Positions 6,692 through 16,663 are shown, counted from the stretch's first letter. The stretch: DNA of 56,576 nucleotides from Acidobacteriota bacterium (GCA_021324935.1 JAJPIE010000076.1:1-56576), one strand, 5' to 3'. Numbers and translations: made by a program. The notes: generated from the letters alone by a model not told the origin.

Positions 6692-9517
6692 ATGCCCAAG
6701 CAACCCTCGCTGATCGGCCAAACCGTCTCTCACTATCGCATTCTGGAAAAGCTTGGCGGCGGCGGCATGGGCGTGGTGTACAAGGCGGAGGACACGCGGT
6801 TGCGCCGCTTTGTTGCCCTCAAATTTCTCCCCGAAGACGTCGCGCGCGACTCGCAGGCTTTGATCCGTTTTCAGCGCGAAGCGCAGGCCGCCTCCGCGCT
6901 GAATCATCCCAACATCTGCACCATTTACGATATTGGCGAGGAAAACGGCCAGGCATTCATCGCCATGGAATGCCTCGAGGGTAAGACGCTGAAGCACCTT
7001 ATCGCCGGGCGGGCGATGGAACTGGACTCCCTGCTCGGCATTGCTATCGAAATCGCCGACGCGCTCGACGCGGCGCACGCCAAGGGAATTGTCCACCGCG
7101 ATATCAAGCCCGCGAACCTCTTCATCACGGATCGCGGCCACGCCAAAATTCTAGATTTTGGCCTTGCCAAAGTGGGTTTCGAAACCGGGAGTCCCGAGCA
7201 TGCGGAAACCATGGCCACCCAGGGCGTGGACACGGCGCAACTCACCAGCCCCGGCAGCACCATCGGGACGGTTGCCTATATGTCGCCCGAGCAGGCCCGC
7301 GCGAAACAACTCGATGCCCGCACGGACCTTTTCTCCTTCGGCGCGGTCCTTTACGAAATGGCCACCGGCCAACTGCCGTTTCGCGGTGAAAGCACCGCCA
7401 CGATCTTTGAGGCCATTCTCAATCGTGCGCCGATTCCCCCGGTTCGCCTGAATCCCGATCTCCCCGTGGATCTCGAGCGCATTATCAACAAAGCTCTGGA
7501 AAAAGATCGTGCCCTCCGCTATCAGCACGCGTCCGACATGCGCGCGGACCTCAAGCGGCTGCAGCGCGATACGAGTTCCGCCCGCGTTCCAATCGCCGAA
7601 CCCTCCGGATCAGCATCTGCGGCATCCATTGCGGGGGTAGCCGGCTCCAGCTCGGACCGAATTCCACTGCCGGGTTCTTCGGGTTCAGTGGCGCCGGCGG
7701 CCTCGGGACCACACCCGGCCGCTGGAGCAGCGCCACTCGGCGGCGGCGGGGGAACCGGGCCGGCGACCGTATTGCGCAGCAAGGGGATGCTCTTTGGAGG
7801 CTTGCTCGGCGTTCTTGCCTTGGCGATTGTTGGATTCGCGCTGTACAAGCTCGGAAATCGCAAAGCTCCGCTGAACCTTGGAGATCTCGAAATCACGAAG
7901 CTGACACAGAGCGGCAAGGCCTCCGGGGTGGCGATTTCACCCGACGGGCAGTATGTCGTTTATGTTTTGCGTGACGGCGAAAAGCAAAGCTTAATGGTTC
8001 GCCAGGTGGCCACCGGGAGCGACGTCCAGATTCTTACGCCGGAAGTGATAACCATTTACGGCCTTACGTTCTCCCCCGACGGCGTCTACATCTATTACAC
8101 CGCGTCGAGTAAAGAAAACAATCTCTACAGCTCGCTCTATAAAATGCCCGTCCTCGGCGGTTCGCCAGTTGAAATCGTCCGCGACATCGACACAGGCGTC
8201 GGCTTCTCTCCCGATGGCAGGCATTTCGCATTCCTGCGCGGCGTGCCGGACAAGGGTGCCGTGGAACTCCACATCGCCAATGCCGACGGAAGCGGTGAGC
8301 ACCTGTTGTTGTCCAAGCCGGGGCTTCCCAATCCGTTTCTGATGCTGCGTCCGGCCTGGTCTCCGGATGGAAAGACGATCGTTTTTACTCTGTATAGCGG
8401 CGCAACGCAGCAATCGCTGATCGCGGTTTCTCCCGACGATGCCAATTCCGCGCATGCGCTCTACACCACCCACGACGAACTCGGCATACCCAATTGGCTG
8501 CCCGACGGCAACGCACTACTCATCCCCGTGCGGGAGCAGGGGCCTCTGCCGCACGGCCAGCTCTGGAGCGTTTCCTATCCATCCGGTGAGGCGCATCGCC
8601 TGTCTCACGACCTGACCAGCTACAGTCTTTCCTGGCTGGATCTATCTAAAGATGCAACTTCGCTTGCGGCGATCGAAAGCTCGCGAACTTCCAATCTTTG
8701 GGCGCTTCCCGGCGGCGATTCCTCCAAGGCCAAGCAAATCGCCTCCGGTGGCTCTCCCGTCGGAAATGTGACTCCACTCGGCAAAGACCAGGTCGTCTAC
8801 CAAACCGATGGCGGCGGGATCTTCACGATCTCTGCCGACGGTGGGACTCCCACCAAGGTGGGTTCCACCGAGAACCATATTTTTTTCGCCAGCGGGTGCG
8901 GCGACGGAAAGCATATCGTCTACCAGAAACTCGAAGGGGATCAGTCCAATATCTGGCGCATGGATGCCGATGGCACAAATTCCGTTCAACTTACGCGCGA
9001 AAAATCAGCGGCGATTCCGTTTTGTTCGCCGGATGGGCAGTGGGTGACCTACTTTACGAACACCGAGTTGGCGGTCGCAATGATCTCCATCAACGGCGGT
9101 AGTCCGCAAATTCTCAAGTTCCCCGGGGTTTCCGTTGCTCAAGCACTTCTTTCGGGAGACTCCAAACTATTTCTCACGATGGCCACCGACCTTAACAACA
9201 TGCAGGCCCGTCCCCGCATCCTGGTGGTTCCCGTTGCCGGGGGCGAGCCCTTGTTTTCCTTCGAAAGAGTGCCCGGCACGCTCGGCATACGTTGGGCTCC
9301 CGACTATCGGGGAATCGACATTGCCATCACTCGCGGCGGCGTATCAAATCTATGGCGCCAGCCGCTTCCAAGTGGTCCCCTCAAGCAGATAACACACTTC
9401 ACTTCCGAATTGAACTATACGAGTACGTGGACCGGCGACGGCAAAACGCTCGTCCAGGGCCGTGGCACGCCCAGCGCGGACATCGTTCTGCTTAAGGCCA
9501 GCAAAAATTCCCAGTAG
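6692..9517 (+). CDS. Membrane Ser/Thr protein kinase with C-terminal PD40/TolB-like beta-propeller
   Basis: A transmembrane Hanks-type kinase of 941 aa. The kinase domain spans residues 14-285: Gly-rich loop [10 protein letters not shown] (21-30), VALK Lys44, HRDIKPAN (135-142), DFG (155-157) and the activation-segment end [12 protein letters not shown] (192-203). A Ser/Gly/Pro/Ala-rich linker follows (295-360), then one membrane helix at about 366-387. Residues 400-935 are repeated propeller blades marked by [36 protein letters not shown] and SPDGQWVTY. All catalytic residues are present. The propeller is predicted outside the membrane and probably senses ligand or cell-wall state. This architecture is common in Acidobacteriota. 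Confidence 0.92.
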   Translation: MPKQPSLIGQTVSHYRILEKLGGGGMGVVYKAEDTRLRRFVALKFLPEDVARDSQALIRFQREAQAASALNHPNICTIYDIGEENGQAFIAMECLEGKTLKHLIAGRAMELDSLLGIAIEIADALDAAHAKGIVHRDIKPANLFITDRGHAKILDFGLAKVGFETGSPEHAETMATQGVDTAQLTSPGSTIGTVAYMSPEQARAKQLDARTDLFSFGAVLYEMATGQLPFRGESTATIFEAILNRAPIPPVRLNPDLPVDLERIINKALEKDRALRYQHASDMRADLKRLQRDTSSARVPIAEPSGSASAASIAGVAGSSSDRIPLPGSSGSVAPAASGPHPAAGAAPLGGGGGTGPATVLRSKGMLFGGLLGVLALAIVGFALYKLGNRKAPLNLGDLEITKLTQSGKASGVAISPDGQYVVYVLRDGEKQSLMVRQVATGSDVQILTPEVITIYGLTFSPDGVYIYYTASSKENNLYSSLYKMPVLGGSPVEIVRDIDTGVGFSPDGRHFAFLRGVPDKGAVELHIANADGSGEHLLLSKPGLPNPFLMLRPAWSPDGKTIVFTLYSGATQQSLIAVSPDDANSAHALYTTHDELGIPNWLPDGNALLIPVREQGPLPHGQLWSVSYPSGEAHRLSHDLTSYSLSWLDLSKDATSLAAIESSRTSNLWALPGGDSSKAKQIASGGSPVGNVTPLGKDQVVYQTDGGGIFTISADGGTPTKVGSTENHIFFASGCGDGKHIVYQKLEGDQSNIWRMDADGTNSVQLTREKSAAIPFCSPDGQWVTYFTNTELAVAMISINGGSPQILKFPGVSVAQALLSGDSKLFLTMATDLNNMQARPRILVVPVAGGEPLFSFERVPGTLGIRWAPDYRGIDIAITRGGVSNLWRQPLPSGPLKQITHFTSELNYTSTWTGDGKTLVQGRGTPSADIVLLKASKNSQ

Positions 9518-9538
9518 ACGCTTTCGGAAGCGGATCGC

Positions 9539-9739
9539 CTACGCCTTTGCGATTACCAGGGTGTGCGGGCTATTCGGAATTGGCTGGGCGGTGGCTTCGC
9601 CGAAGCCCGCCTTCCGGTGCATTTCCGCCAGATCCTTGAAGGTGTAAGCATCGCCGGCCGTTGTTGACGCGAGCATCGTCAATGCGAAAGCTGCGGGCAT
9701 CGGAGGGGAGACGCGGTCTTCGTTGGGCACAAATTCGAG
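9539..9739 (-). pseudogene. C-terminal remnant of a SAM-dependent methyltransferase
   Basis: Reading leftward from about 9739, the frame encodes LEFVPNEDRVSPPMPAAFAL and ends ...NSPHTLVIAKA at a stop at 9539. From memory of the family this is the last 66 or so residues of an O-methyltransferase (class I fold with a winged-helix N-terminus). The upstream part of the frame (9740-9877) overlaps the end of the CsgG-like gene and shows no methyltransferase motifs, so the SAM-binding domain is missing. It is best read as a truncated relic. Confidence 0.6.
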
Positions 9740-9824
9740 CGTGGCCGCTGCTCGCCTCGATATTCCGAAAAGTGAGGACCCTGCAAGGCAGAGCGAAGTG
9801 GCCAGGAACAACGGGGACGGGAAG

Positions 9825-10823
9825 TCAGTGTGGCTGTGGAACGGGTGGCTCGGCATCGCGAACGTGATCGCCGACACGCGCCTCGACGCCCCCGGAAACG
9901 ATGGCCGTGGAGAATTCCTCGCCGACCTCGGTTACGGCGGCAAGCCCGACGCGTTGCGGCAACGAAATCATGCCTGGGGGATTTGCGGATTCGGGTGCGG
10001 GAGGGTCGCGCAGGATGGTGAGTCGTTCGCCAACTCTTACTCCAGCTTTTTTTCCGATATTGAGCGTAAGAACATTCCCTGCGACATCGGCCACAAGCCC
10101 CTCAATCTTGAGAGGCGATTGGGGAATCTGTTCCGCGAAGGAGGTGAGCTGCGCCGCGAGTTGATCCACGGCTTTGCGGGTGGCCTCGCCCAACAGGCTG
10201 CCGGCAAATTCACTTCCGAGGATTTCCGGCGAAGGCGCTGCCTTGCCACGTGCGGCGACGATTGTGATTTCACCGGTTTTTTCCGATTCGCCCGAGCCGG
10301 TGAACCCTCCCTCCACCGCGCCAGTGGTCACGTTGAAAATGCGGGCGGTCAGATCGACGTATGCCTTCGACTTCCGAGTGCGCACGCCTGCGCTGAACAT
10401 ACCGCTTCTGCCGTCGGCATTCTTGCGCGCCTCTTCGGGACCATAGCGCGTCACCGCGCCGATGATCATGGCGTCGAGCCCGAGCGCCCTGCCGATGCGA
10501 GCGGCCATTGCATAAGCATCCACCTGATCGTTCGCGGCGTCCTGCTGTTCCTTCAGGAGTTTCTCCAGGGCCGAGCGGTCGACAACGGTGTATTTCCCGC
10601 TGCGCACGAGTTTTTCAATCAGGAGTATGCTGACGCCCTTGCCCACGTCTTCTCCGTCAGCGCCAAAGAGTCCGGAGGGAGTGTCGGCGCTGACGCCAGG
10701 ATTGTCAAAATTCAAAACCGCGACGCGCTTTTTCGGGCTTGCTTCTTGCGCTTGCATTGCGCCGACGGCCACCAATGAAAGCGAAGCACCGAAACACGCG
10801 AGATATGTAAGCCGGCTATTCAT
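9825..10823 (-). CDS. CsgG-like secreted/outer-membrane protein
   Basis: A 332-aa exported protein with an N-terminal signal peptide (start MNSRLTYLACFGASL, cleavage near MQAQEA). Residues 30-140 match the CsgG/HfaB domain: KKRVAVLNFDNP, VGKGVSILLIEKLVRSGKYTVVDRSALEKLLKEQ, and RIGRALGLDAMIIGAVTRYG. The C-terminal part (VADVAGNVLTLNIGKKAGVRVGERLTILR) resembles the FlgT-type C-terminal domain. No lipobox Cys is evident. The start at 10823 gives a clean signal peptide; an in-frame upstream extension has no signal character and overlaps the GAF gene. The role is unknown: CsgG relatives include curli export pores and other envelope proteins. No curli subunit gene is nearby. Confidence 0.82.
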   Translation of the reverse strand: MNSRLTYLACFGASLSLVAVGAMQAQEASPKKRVAVLNFDNPGVSADTPSGLFGADGEDVGKGVSILLIEKLVRSGKYTVVDRSALEKLLKEQQDAANDQVDAYAMAARIGRALGLDAMIIGAVTRYGPEEARKNADGRSGMFSAGVRTRKSKAYVDLTARIFNVTTGAVEGGFTGSGESEKTGEITIVAARGKAAPSPEILGSEFAGSLLGEATRKAVDQLAAQLTSFAEQIPQSPLKIEGLVADVAGNVLTLNIGKKAGVRVGERLTILRDPPAPESANPPGMISLPQRVGLAAVTEVGEEFSTAIVSGGVEARVGDHVRDAEPPVPQPH

Positions 10824-10947
10824 TCGGCAGCGTCCGTCAGCTAAAGCGGAATTGTAAGGGCAAACGGAGCTTGGGTCTACGCGGATTCCGGGCCAGGGCC
10901 GCGAGGGTGCTCTGGATCCTCTGCCGCGGAATTTGGCTAAGAAGGCG

Positions 10948-11418
10948 TTAACTCTTGGCGAGGTAGTCCGAGAAAACAACCGAGCAGGCCTCGATGAACT
11001 CCTGCTCGGATTTCGGAAAGGAATCCGCGAAGTAGCTTTCGATATCCAGTTCGCCCGCAAGCTTCTTTTTGACGAAAATCGGAACGACAATCTCCGATTT
11101 CACCAGCGAAGAACCCGCCAGGTATCGCGGATCCTGCGTGACGTCCTGCACAACCACCACCTGGCCGGTGGTAGCGGCCGCGCCGCACAATCCGTTGTTC
11201 AGCGGGATCCGCACATTGGGTGTAAAACTACCTGCGTAGGGACCGACGATCAGAAACCCCGCATCGGCCGGATCGACCACGTAAAATCCCACCCAGTTGT
11301 AGCGCGTGAACTTTTCATGCAGCTTTCTTGCGATTTTTTCCATCACCGCTTCTGCTGTCGAAGCGGTCAGAGCAAAGCTTTGGATTTCGTGCAGCACTTC
11401 TTTCTGCGCTGGCGTCAT
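10948..11418 (-). CDS. GAF-domain protein resembling free-Met-(R)-sulfoxide reductase but lacking its key Cys
   Basis: A 156-aa single GAF domain. The order of motifs (YNWVGFYVVD, GLCGAAATTGQ, VVQDVTQDPRYLAGSSLVKSE, IVVPIF, GELDIES) follows the fRMsr/YebR family. The Cys of LCG is kept. The family's catalytic Cys, expected in the stretch just before SKSEIV, is replaced here by GSS. The enzyme is therefore unlikely to reduce methionine sulfoxide by the known route; small-molecule binding is more likely. The ATG at 11418 has a GGAG at a fair distance upstream. It follows the NHL gene on the same strand (172-nt gap). Confidence 0.82.
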   Translation of the reverse strand: MTPAQKEVLHEIQSFALTASTAEAVMEKIARKLHEKFTRYNWVGFYVVDPADAGFLIVGPYAGSFTPNVRIPLNNGLCGAAATTGQVVVVQDVTQDPRYLAGSSLVKSEIVVPIFVKKKLAGELDIESYFADSFPKSEQEFIEACSVVFSDYLAKS

Positions 11419-11590
11419 CGGATCGACTCCACAATAATAACCTGCAATCTTTGCGGCAACCGGAATCCGGCGGGTACGACTTCAGTCTACACGATGCCCG
11501 GATTCGGTAAATTGCAACTCCACCCTGTTTGCCGAAACAGTTCCTTCTCCACGCTCTCACCTCGCTTCGGAGAAACACGTGTTTGCCCGT

Positions 11591-12619
11591 CTACTCCGGC
11601 GGGTTCTGTGGCCGCTCCGTATTCGGCTTGCCGGTTGCTCCGGGCAGGGCGCCGGGCTCGAGTTTCACTTCTTCGAACGCCGGCCGCAAAGCCAGCACGC
11701 TGCCATCGGGCCGCGCCACGACGCTCATGAAGCTAGGATAGGCGGCCCCGCGACTCGGCTGGCCATAACGCAACTGCAAATCGAGCGCGGCGATCGGGCT
11801 CCCTGCGGGGTCCGTGACCTGCATGCCGGGCGACTCCAGGCCGACGTACTACAGGTTCCCGGCGGGATCCGGCGCGAAGGCAATCGGCCAACGGTCGTTG
11901 CCGAACGGCGTCACGCCATTGGAGTTTCCGTCCAGATCGAACAATTGAAAGCGCGCGTTTCCGGTGTCCAGCACGAACAGCATCCCGTGATGCAGCACCA
12001 GGTCACACGGCTGCCGCACCTGACCCGGTTCGGTGCCGCGCGAGGAGATGACTTGCAGCGACTGCCCCTCCAGCGAGTACACCTGGATTTCGCTTTTGTA
12101 GTGATCTTCCACGTAGAGTTTGTGGTCCGCCGCATCCGCCGCGAGGCCGAAGGGTGAGAGAAGATGATCCGCGCCGATTGCAAGTACAAAGTGTCCCGCT
12201 TCGTTGAACACGACCACCGCCGCAAGAAGCGGCTCGCTGACCTAAATGTTGTCGTCCGCGTCCACGGCGATATAGGTGGGAAATACCATGCGCGGCGTGT
12301 GATCGCCTCGAATCCGCCAGCTCTTTCCCTCGTTCGGGTCCACGATCTCCACTGCGGACAGGAACGGCTCGGTCTCCAGAATCCGCCCTTTTGAGTCCGT
12401 GGCCATGCGAAAGGGCCCTTGGCGGCCCAGCGCGCCCGCCAGACGATCACGCAACGATTCCTGGAACGATTGCACTTCGATAGTGCGAAGTGCTTTTACC
12501 TGCATGTTTACATTCAGCTCATTTATTGCCGACTGCTATGCCGCCGCCAGTCCGCCCGCCATTCCTTCGGCAAGGAGCAGCAGCGACACGGGCAACCCCC
12601 GCACAGGGACTCGACACAT
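11591..12619 (-). pseudogene. Secreted NHL-repeat protein with three in-frame TAG codons
   Basis: One continuous frame of 343 codons runs from ATG 12619 to TAG 11591. It opens with a good ribosome binding site (GGGAGG, 7 nt upstream) and a signal peptide (PVSLLLLAEGMAGGLAAA). The body has NHL/beta-propeller blades: MATDSKGRILETEPF, YIAVDADDNI, PFGLAADAADHKLYVED, DLVLHHGMLFVLDTGNARF, and IAFAPDPAGNL. TAG codons interrupt it at 12538-12536, 12244-12242 and 11851-11849, each embedded in otherwise good sequence with no frameshift. Most neighbours also end in TAG, which argues against genome-wide TAG reassignment. A recent pseudogene is the simplest reading; readthrough is an alternative. Family examples are secreted scaffolds or lyase-like proteins. 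Confidence 0.7.
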
Positions 12620-13019
12620 AGACCGGCCTCCCGATTCCTTCCCACGTTTTGGGGCTGTTTTCCTCGACTATGGCTGGCGTCTGCGGCCTCCCGGACCGAA
12701 GGCGGGAGCATCCCCGTTTATAGAGCTCAGCTTTCTTCTAGTATTTTTGTATTACAAGTAGAGGAAATCGCTAGGTCGGGAGTCACGGGCCATGTCCAAA
12801 CCCACAACAAGTGGGAACAAAGTCCCGGAACTCCAAAGTGAACCGTAGTGAAGGGCCTAAATCTCCGCGAAACGAAGAGGGCACCTAGTATTTCCATCCT
12901 CGGCGGAAGGCGATTCCATGGTTGGCTAGTACCGGTGTGCTGCGACATGCGGCGCGATGTCGCCTGCCACAGTATTTTTCGTTGCATGGGAGGTACATAA
13001 CGCGGCGTGGAGGTGAATT
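12620..13019. other. Divergent intergenic region between the NHL gene and cytochrome c
   Basis: No gene is supported in these 400 nt. An AT-rich patch (about 12735-12765) may carry the promoter of the leftward NHL gene. An inverted repeat GCGACAT-N8-ATGTCGC lies at 12942-12963. The cytochrome c ribosome binding site GGAGGTG is at 13009-13015. Confidence 0.45.
12942..12963. promoter_or_regulatory. Inverted repeat before cytochrome c
   Basis: GCGACAT and ATGTCGC flank an 8-nt GC-rich spacer, 57 nt before the cytochrome c start. It could be an operator or an mRNA hairpin; no U-tract follows, so it is not a terminator. Confidence 0.4.
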
Positions 13020-13490
13020 ATGATTCTCCAAAAGGGCCTCCCCTCCACAACTTTCCTTCTGAGCCTCATCGCTGTGGTGCTTGCCGTTGTGCTGATTGTC
13101 ATCCCTCGCGGCACTGCACAGCAGACCCAGATCAAGGAAGTTGCGAACAAACCAACCAATCCTGATTCAGGCAAAGACATGTATATGCAATACTGCGCGG
13201 CATGCCATGGCCGGACCGCTAAAGGCGACGGGCCGGCGGCCTCCGCGTTGAAAGTGCCGGCGGCGGATCTCACCCAGTTGGCCAAGAAGAATGACGGAAA
13301 TTATCCGGGCATCCGCGTGGGTTCCGTTTTGCAATTTTCCATCCCGGTGGCAGCGCATGGATCGAAGGACATGCCTGTTTGGGGGCGGCTGTTCGAGTCC
13401 CTCTCTGCCGGCAATCCAACCAAGCGCGGTGAATCCAACGCGCGTACCAAGAACATCACGGATTACCTGGAATCCTTGCAGGCCCGCTAA
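13020..13490 (+). CDS. Class I c-type cytochrome, membrane anchored or secreted
   Basis: A 156-aa single-haem cytochrome. Residues 10-32 are a hydrophobic segment that is either a signal anchor or an uncleaved signal (FLLSLIAVVLAVVLIVIP). The haem site CAACH lies at about residue 58-62 (DMYMQYCAACHGRTAKGDGP). The distal Met is likely in the DMPVWG stretch near residue 119, as in cytochromes of the cbb3/CcoP-like and "PVWG" type. Start ATG 13020 has a strong GGAGGTG site. It probably carries electrons on the outer face of the membrane. No oxidase gene is adjacent. Confidence 0.9.
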   Translation: MILQKGLPSTTFLLSLIAVVLAVVLIVIPRGTAQQTQIKEVANKPTNPDSGKDMYMQYCAACHGRTAKGDGPAASALKVPAADLTQLAKKNDGNYPGIRVGSVLQFSIPVAAHGSKDMPVWGRLFESLSAGNPTKRGESNARTKNITDYLESLQAR

Positions 13491-13711
13491 CCTCAGTTCG
13501 GAAATCGAGAGCTCGAATCGGAGGAGCGATTCAATAGGGTGAGAGACGATTCGATTGCAACACGAGAGCGGGACGAAGGCGGCCTTCCTCCGGGCGCCTT
13601 TCTTGTATTCCCATTCTGTTGCTATACTCCTGCGCGCCTCGCAAGATTGGCTGCAGGCTTTGTCCATTCTAATTCCTGTGGGATCACGCCGGCCCGCAGA
13701 CGAGGAGCGCC

Positions 13712-14710
13712 ATGCACACTCGAAAATCCTGGCTCGCCATTTTCGTACTCACGGCATTTTTCGTGACTGCAAGCCGGGCTTCGATAACGCCCATCGGCGA
13801 GGTCGCAGGGCTGCATGCAAAATTCGTCGATGTGAATGGCGTTCGTACCCGCTACTACGAGATGGGCCAGGGCGAGCCGCTGGTGCTGGTGCACGGCGAA
13901 GGCTGGTCCGGGCACTCCAGCGCGAATGCCTGGTCCAAAAACATCCCCGGGCTGGCAAAAAAATTTCACGTGTACGCCTTCGACAAAATCGGCTCCGGGA
14001 TGACCGACAATCCGAAAGACGACAAGGATTACAACCTGCAAGGGGAGATCGACCACCTCTATCAATTCATCCAGGTAATGAAACTCGGCAAGGTGCACCT
14101 GGTAGGTCAGTCGCACGGCGGCGGCGACATTCTGTTCCTTGCGCTCGAGCATCCGGAGGTGGTGAAGTCGCTGGTGATTTGCGACAGCCTCACCGCCGCT
14201 CCGGCCGGGGTAAAGTCCAATCGCGCCGAAACGCTGGCCAAATGCCCCAAGGAACCCGATTGGGTGGAGTGGAAATGCCGCATTCAGGCGATCACCTATC
14301 GCCCAGATCTTGCATTCGACGATGAATACTTCGAGGCCGGCAAATATATGGCGAGCCTGCCGAAGGCACAGGAAACCGCGGCCAAAGTGAAGGCCGGGGC
14401 CGGCGCGCCGCTGTTCGACATGCGGCCTGATTCCGACTTTCCCGAATGGAAAATGAAATGGCTCGATCGCGTGAAGAACGAGGGAATTCTTCAGGTGCCC
14501 GTGCTGCTCTACTGGGGACGCAACGATCCCTCGGCCACGGTCGAAGCCGGCTACGCCTTGTTCGATGTGCTGGGCGCGAAAAATCCGCGGGTGCGGATGC
14601 TGGTGACCAACGACGCGGGGCATTTTCATTTTCGCGAATATCCCGAGGAGTTCAATGCCAACGTGACGAATTTCATAGAATATTGGGACCACGAAATTTC
14701 AAAACCCTGA
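13712..14710 (+). CDS. Secreted alpha/beta-hydrolase
   Basis: A 332-aa hydrolase with an N-terminal signal peptide (residues 1-23, LAIFVLTAFFVTASRAS). The fold markers are the oxyanion HG at 61-62 (LVLVHGEGWSG), the nucleophile elbow GQSHGGG with Ser134, an acid in the RNDPSATVE region, and the catalytic His in DAGHFHFREYP near the end. The substrate is unknown; relatives include haloalkane dehalogenase-like, epoxide hydrolase-like and C-C bond hydrolases. Start ATG 13712 has GAGGAG 4 nt upstream. A TATACT at 13623-13628 may be its -10. It heads a run of catabolic-type genes on the same strand. Confidence 0.87.
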   Translation: MHTRKSWLAIFVLTAFFVTASRASITPIGEVAGLHAKFVDVNGVRTRYYEMGQGEPLVLVHGEGWSGHSSANAWSKNIPGLAKKFHVYAFDKIGSGMTDNPKDDKDYNLQGEIDHLYQFIQVMKLGKVHLVGQSHGGGDILFLALEHPEVVKSLVICDSLTAAPAGVKSNRAETLAKCPKEPDWVEWKCRIQAITYRPDLAFDDEYFEAGKYMASLPKAQETAAKVKAGAGAPLFDMRPDSDFPEWKMKWLDRVKNEGILQVPVLLYWGRNDPSATVEAGYALFDVLGAKNPRVRMLVTNDAGHFHFREYPEEFNANVTNFIEYWDHEISKP

Positions 14711-14785
14711 CACTTCCGAACTCCGCAATCTGTTTGCGACTGGAAACTTCTTGGCTGCCGCCCGCGGACTCAGTATGCTGGCGCT

Positions 14786-15676
14786 ATGAAAATCGCATTC
14801 CTCGGACTTGGCAGGATGGGCGCCGCTATGGCGCGCAATCTGCTGCAAGCAGGGCATGAAGTAACCGTCTTCAACCGCGACCGCGAGAAAGCTAAGCCGC
14901 TGGCCGCCTCCGGCGCGCGCGTTGCGGACTCTCCGGCGGACGCCGGGCGCGACGCCGAAGTGGTGATGACCATGGTGGCCAACGACGGCGCATTGGAAGA
15001 GGTCGCCTTAGGGAAGCATGGTTTTGCATCGGAGCTGAAGCCCGGCGGCATCCACGTCTCGCACAGCACGATCAGCACGGCTCTGGCACGCAAGCTAACC
15101 GCTGAACACGGGCAGCGCAAGCAGGGCTATCTGAGCGTGCCGGTTTTCGGCCGCCCGGAAGCGGCGGAATCCAAGAATCTTGTGGTTGTTGCGGCGGGTC
15201 CAATCGAACACCTGGAACGATGCCGGCCGCTCTTCGATGCCATCGGCAAGGCGACTTTTGTGATGGGAGCCGATCCGGTGCAAGCAAATATCGCAAAGCT
15301 ATGCGGCAATTTCATGATCATTGGCATGATCGAATCGATTGGCGAGGCTTATGCCACAATCCGCAAAGCGGGCATCGATCCGGAGCTTTTCCTCGAGACC
15401 GTCAACTCCTTGTTCATGTCGCCGTTCATGGGCTCCTACGGCAAACTGATCGCCCGCGAAGAATTTCTGCCCGCGCGGTTTGTGTTGGAGCTTGGATTAA
15501 AAGACGTTCGCTTGCTGCTTGATGCCGCGGACGAACTGGCTTCGCCGATGCCGCTGGCCAGCCTTGTGCACGACAATCTGCTGTCCGCGCTCGCGCAGGG
15601 CCAGGGCGAACTGGATTGGTCGAGCATGACGCAAGTCCTGGCGCGAAACGCCGGTTTGAAGACGAAATCGTCGTAA
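14786..15676 (+). CDS. Beta-hydroxyacid dehydrogenase family NAD(P)-dependent oxidoreductase
   Basis: A 296-aa enzyme of the 3-hydroxyisobutyrate dehydrogenase/6-phosphogluconate-like family, oxidising a beta-hydroxyacid or reducing a semialdehyde. The Rossmann motif GLGRMG is at 7-12 in the N-terminal domain. The substrate-binding stretch reads SVPVFGRPEAAESKNL (normally DAPVSGG...), so the first acid is replaced. The catalytic Lys is K171 in IAKLCGN, with Asn175 at the expected spacing. The all-helical C-terminal dimerisation domain is complete. The substrate cannot be assigned. Upstream is the alpha/beta hydrolase; downstream is a crotonase-fold hydrolase. Confidence 0.9.
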   Translation: MKIAFLGLGRMGAAMARNLLQAGHEVTVFNRDREKAKPLAASGARVADSPADAGRDAEVVMTMVANDGALEEVALGKHGFASELKPGGIHVSHSTISTALARKLTAEHGQRKQGYLSVPVFGRPEAAESKNLVVVAAGPIEHLERCRPLFDAIGKATFVMGADPVQANIAKLCGNFMIIGMIESIGEAYATIRKAGIDPELFLETVNSLFMSPFMGSYGKLIAREEFLPARFVLELGLKDVRLLLDAADELASPMPLASLVHDNLLSALAQGQGELDWSSMTQVLARNAGLKTKSS

Positions 15677-15802
15677 TCCTCCCGCGGAATGCGCGTCTGG
15701 TATTGCGGCCAATTGCCGGGAGTTCGCGCGCTCTGCAAAAGCTTCTCCGCTTTCTGACGCTCCGGAACGCGGTACACGCTCGATCGAAAAGGAGATTCGC
15801 GT

Positions 15803-16663
15803 ATGTCGCTCGTGGATTTTGTGCCCACACCAAAGTTTGAGGAGTATAAGGAACGCTTCAAGCAGCATTACAAGATGGAACGGCGCGCGGACGGCGTGAT
15901 TCTGGTGGAAGCGCACACCAAGGGCGGCCCTGTGCAGCTCAGCGTCGAGAATCACCGCTCCGTTGGCCAGTTATTTAAAACGATCGGCGCGGACCCGGAA
16001 AACGAAGTGATGATCTTCAGCGGCACGGGCGAGGATTTCATGATGGATGCCGACCCGGAGGGCTTCAAGCTGGAGCAGGAGGATTTGCAGCACTGGGCCT
16101 ACGAATACGCCTACAAGGATGGGCGCATCAACGTCAGCTCCCTGGTGAATGACCTTGAGATTCCGACGATCGGCGTGCTCAATGGCCCGGGATTCCACAC
16201 CGAAATTTGCCTGATGTGCGACATCACGATTTGCAGCGAAGACGCCATCATCTTCGATCTGCACTATGACATCGGTTCGGTCCCCGGCGACGGCATCCAC
16301 AGTTGCTTTCTGGAATTGCTCGGCGCGAAGCGCGGCGCATACGCACTGCTCACGGGACAAGCCATTAACGCGTACAAAGCCCTGGAATACGGGCTGGTCA
16401 ATGAAGTGGTGCCCCGCAATCAATTGCTCGATCGCGCCTGGAAACTCGCGGATCACATCATGACGCAACCGCGCATCACCCGCCGGCTGACCACGCAGAT
16501 CGTCCGGCGCCCCTGGAAAAAGCGCATCACCGACGATCTGGACGGCGGCTTTGGAATCCAGATGTTTGCCCACCTGGCCAAAAAGAAGTCGATTCACAGC
16601 CGCAATCACATCGCCAATTCGGTGGCTTATGTGAAGCAGGGAAAAGAAAACAACATCAAGTAG
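15803..16663 (+). CDS. Crotonase-superfamily hydrolase resembling 6-oxocamphor hydrolase
   Basis: A 286-aa crotonase-fold protein. Around residues 127-166 it reads NGPGFHTEI...FDLHYDIGSVPGDGIH. This follows, from memory, the active-site stretch of 6-oxocamphor hydrolase, with His132, His154 and Asp163 at the places of its catalytic His and Asp residues. That enzyme cleaves a C-C bond of a cyclic beta-diketone (retro-Claisen) and does not need CoA. The CoA-binding features of true enoyl-CoA hydratases are weak here. Start ATG 15803 has an AGGAG site. The neighbouring dehydrogenase and bicupin fit a small ring-cleavage pathway, but the substrate is unknown. Confidence 0.82.
   Translation: MSLVDFVPTPKFEEYKERFKQHYKMERRADGVILVEAHTKGGPVQLSVENHRSVGQLFKTIGADPENEVMIFSGTGEDFMMDADPEGFKLEQEDLQHWAYEYAYKDGRINVSSLVNDLEIPTIGVLNGPGFHTEICLMCDITICSEDAIIFDLHYDIGSVPGDGIHSCFLELLGAKRGAYALLTGQAINAYKALEYGLVNEVVPRNQLLDRAWKLADHIMTQPRITRRLTTQIVRRPWKKRITDDLDGGFGIQMFAHLAKKKSIHSRNHIANSVAYVKQGKENNIK

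Noticed and set aside
11591..12619. TAG recoded as an amino acid throughout the genome
   Set aside because: prs, rplY, pth, rpsF, rpsR and rplI all end in TAG, so general reassignment is not supported; only local readthrough remains possible.
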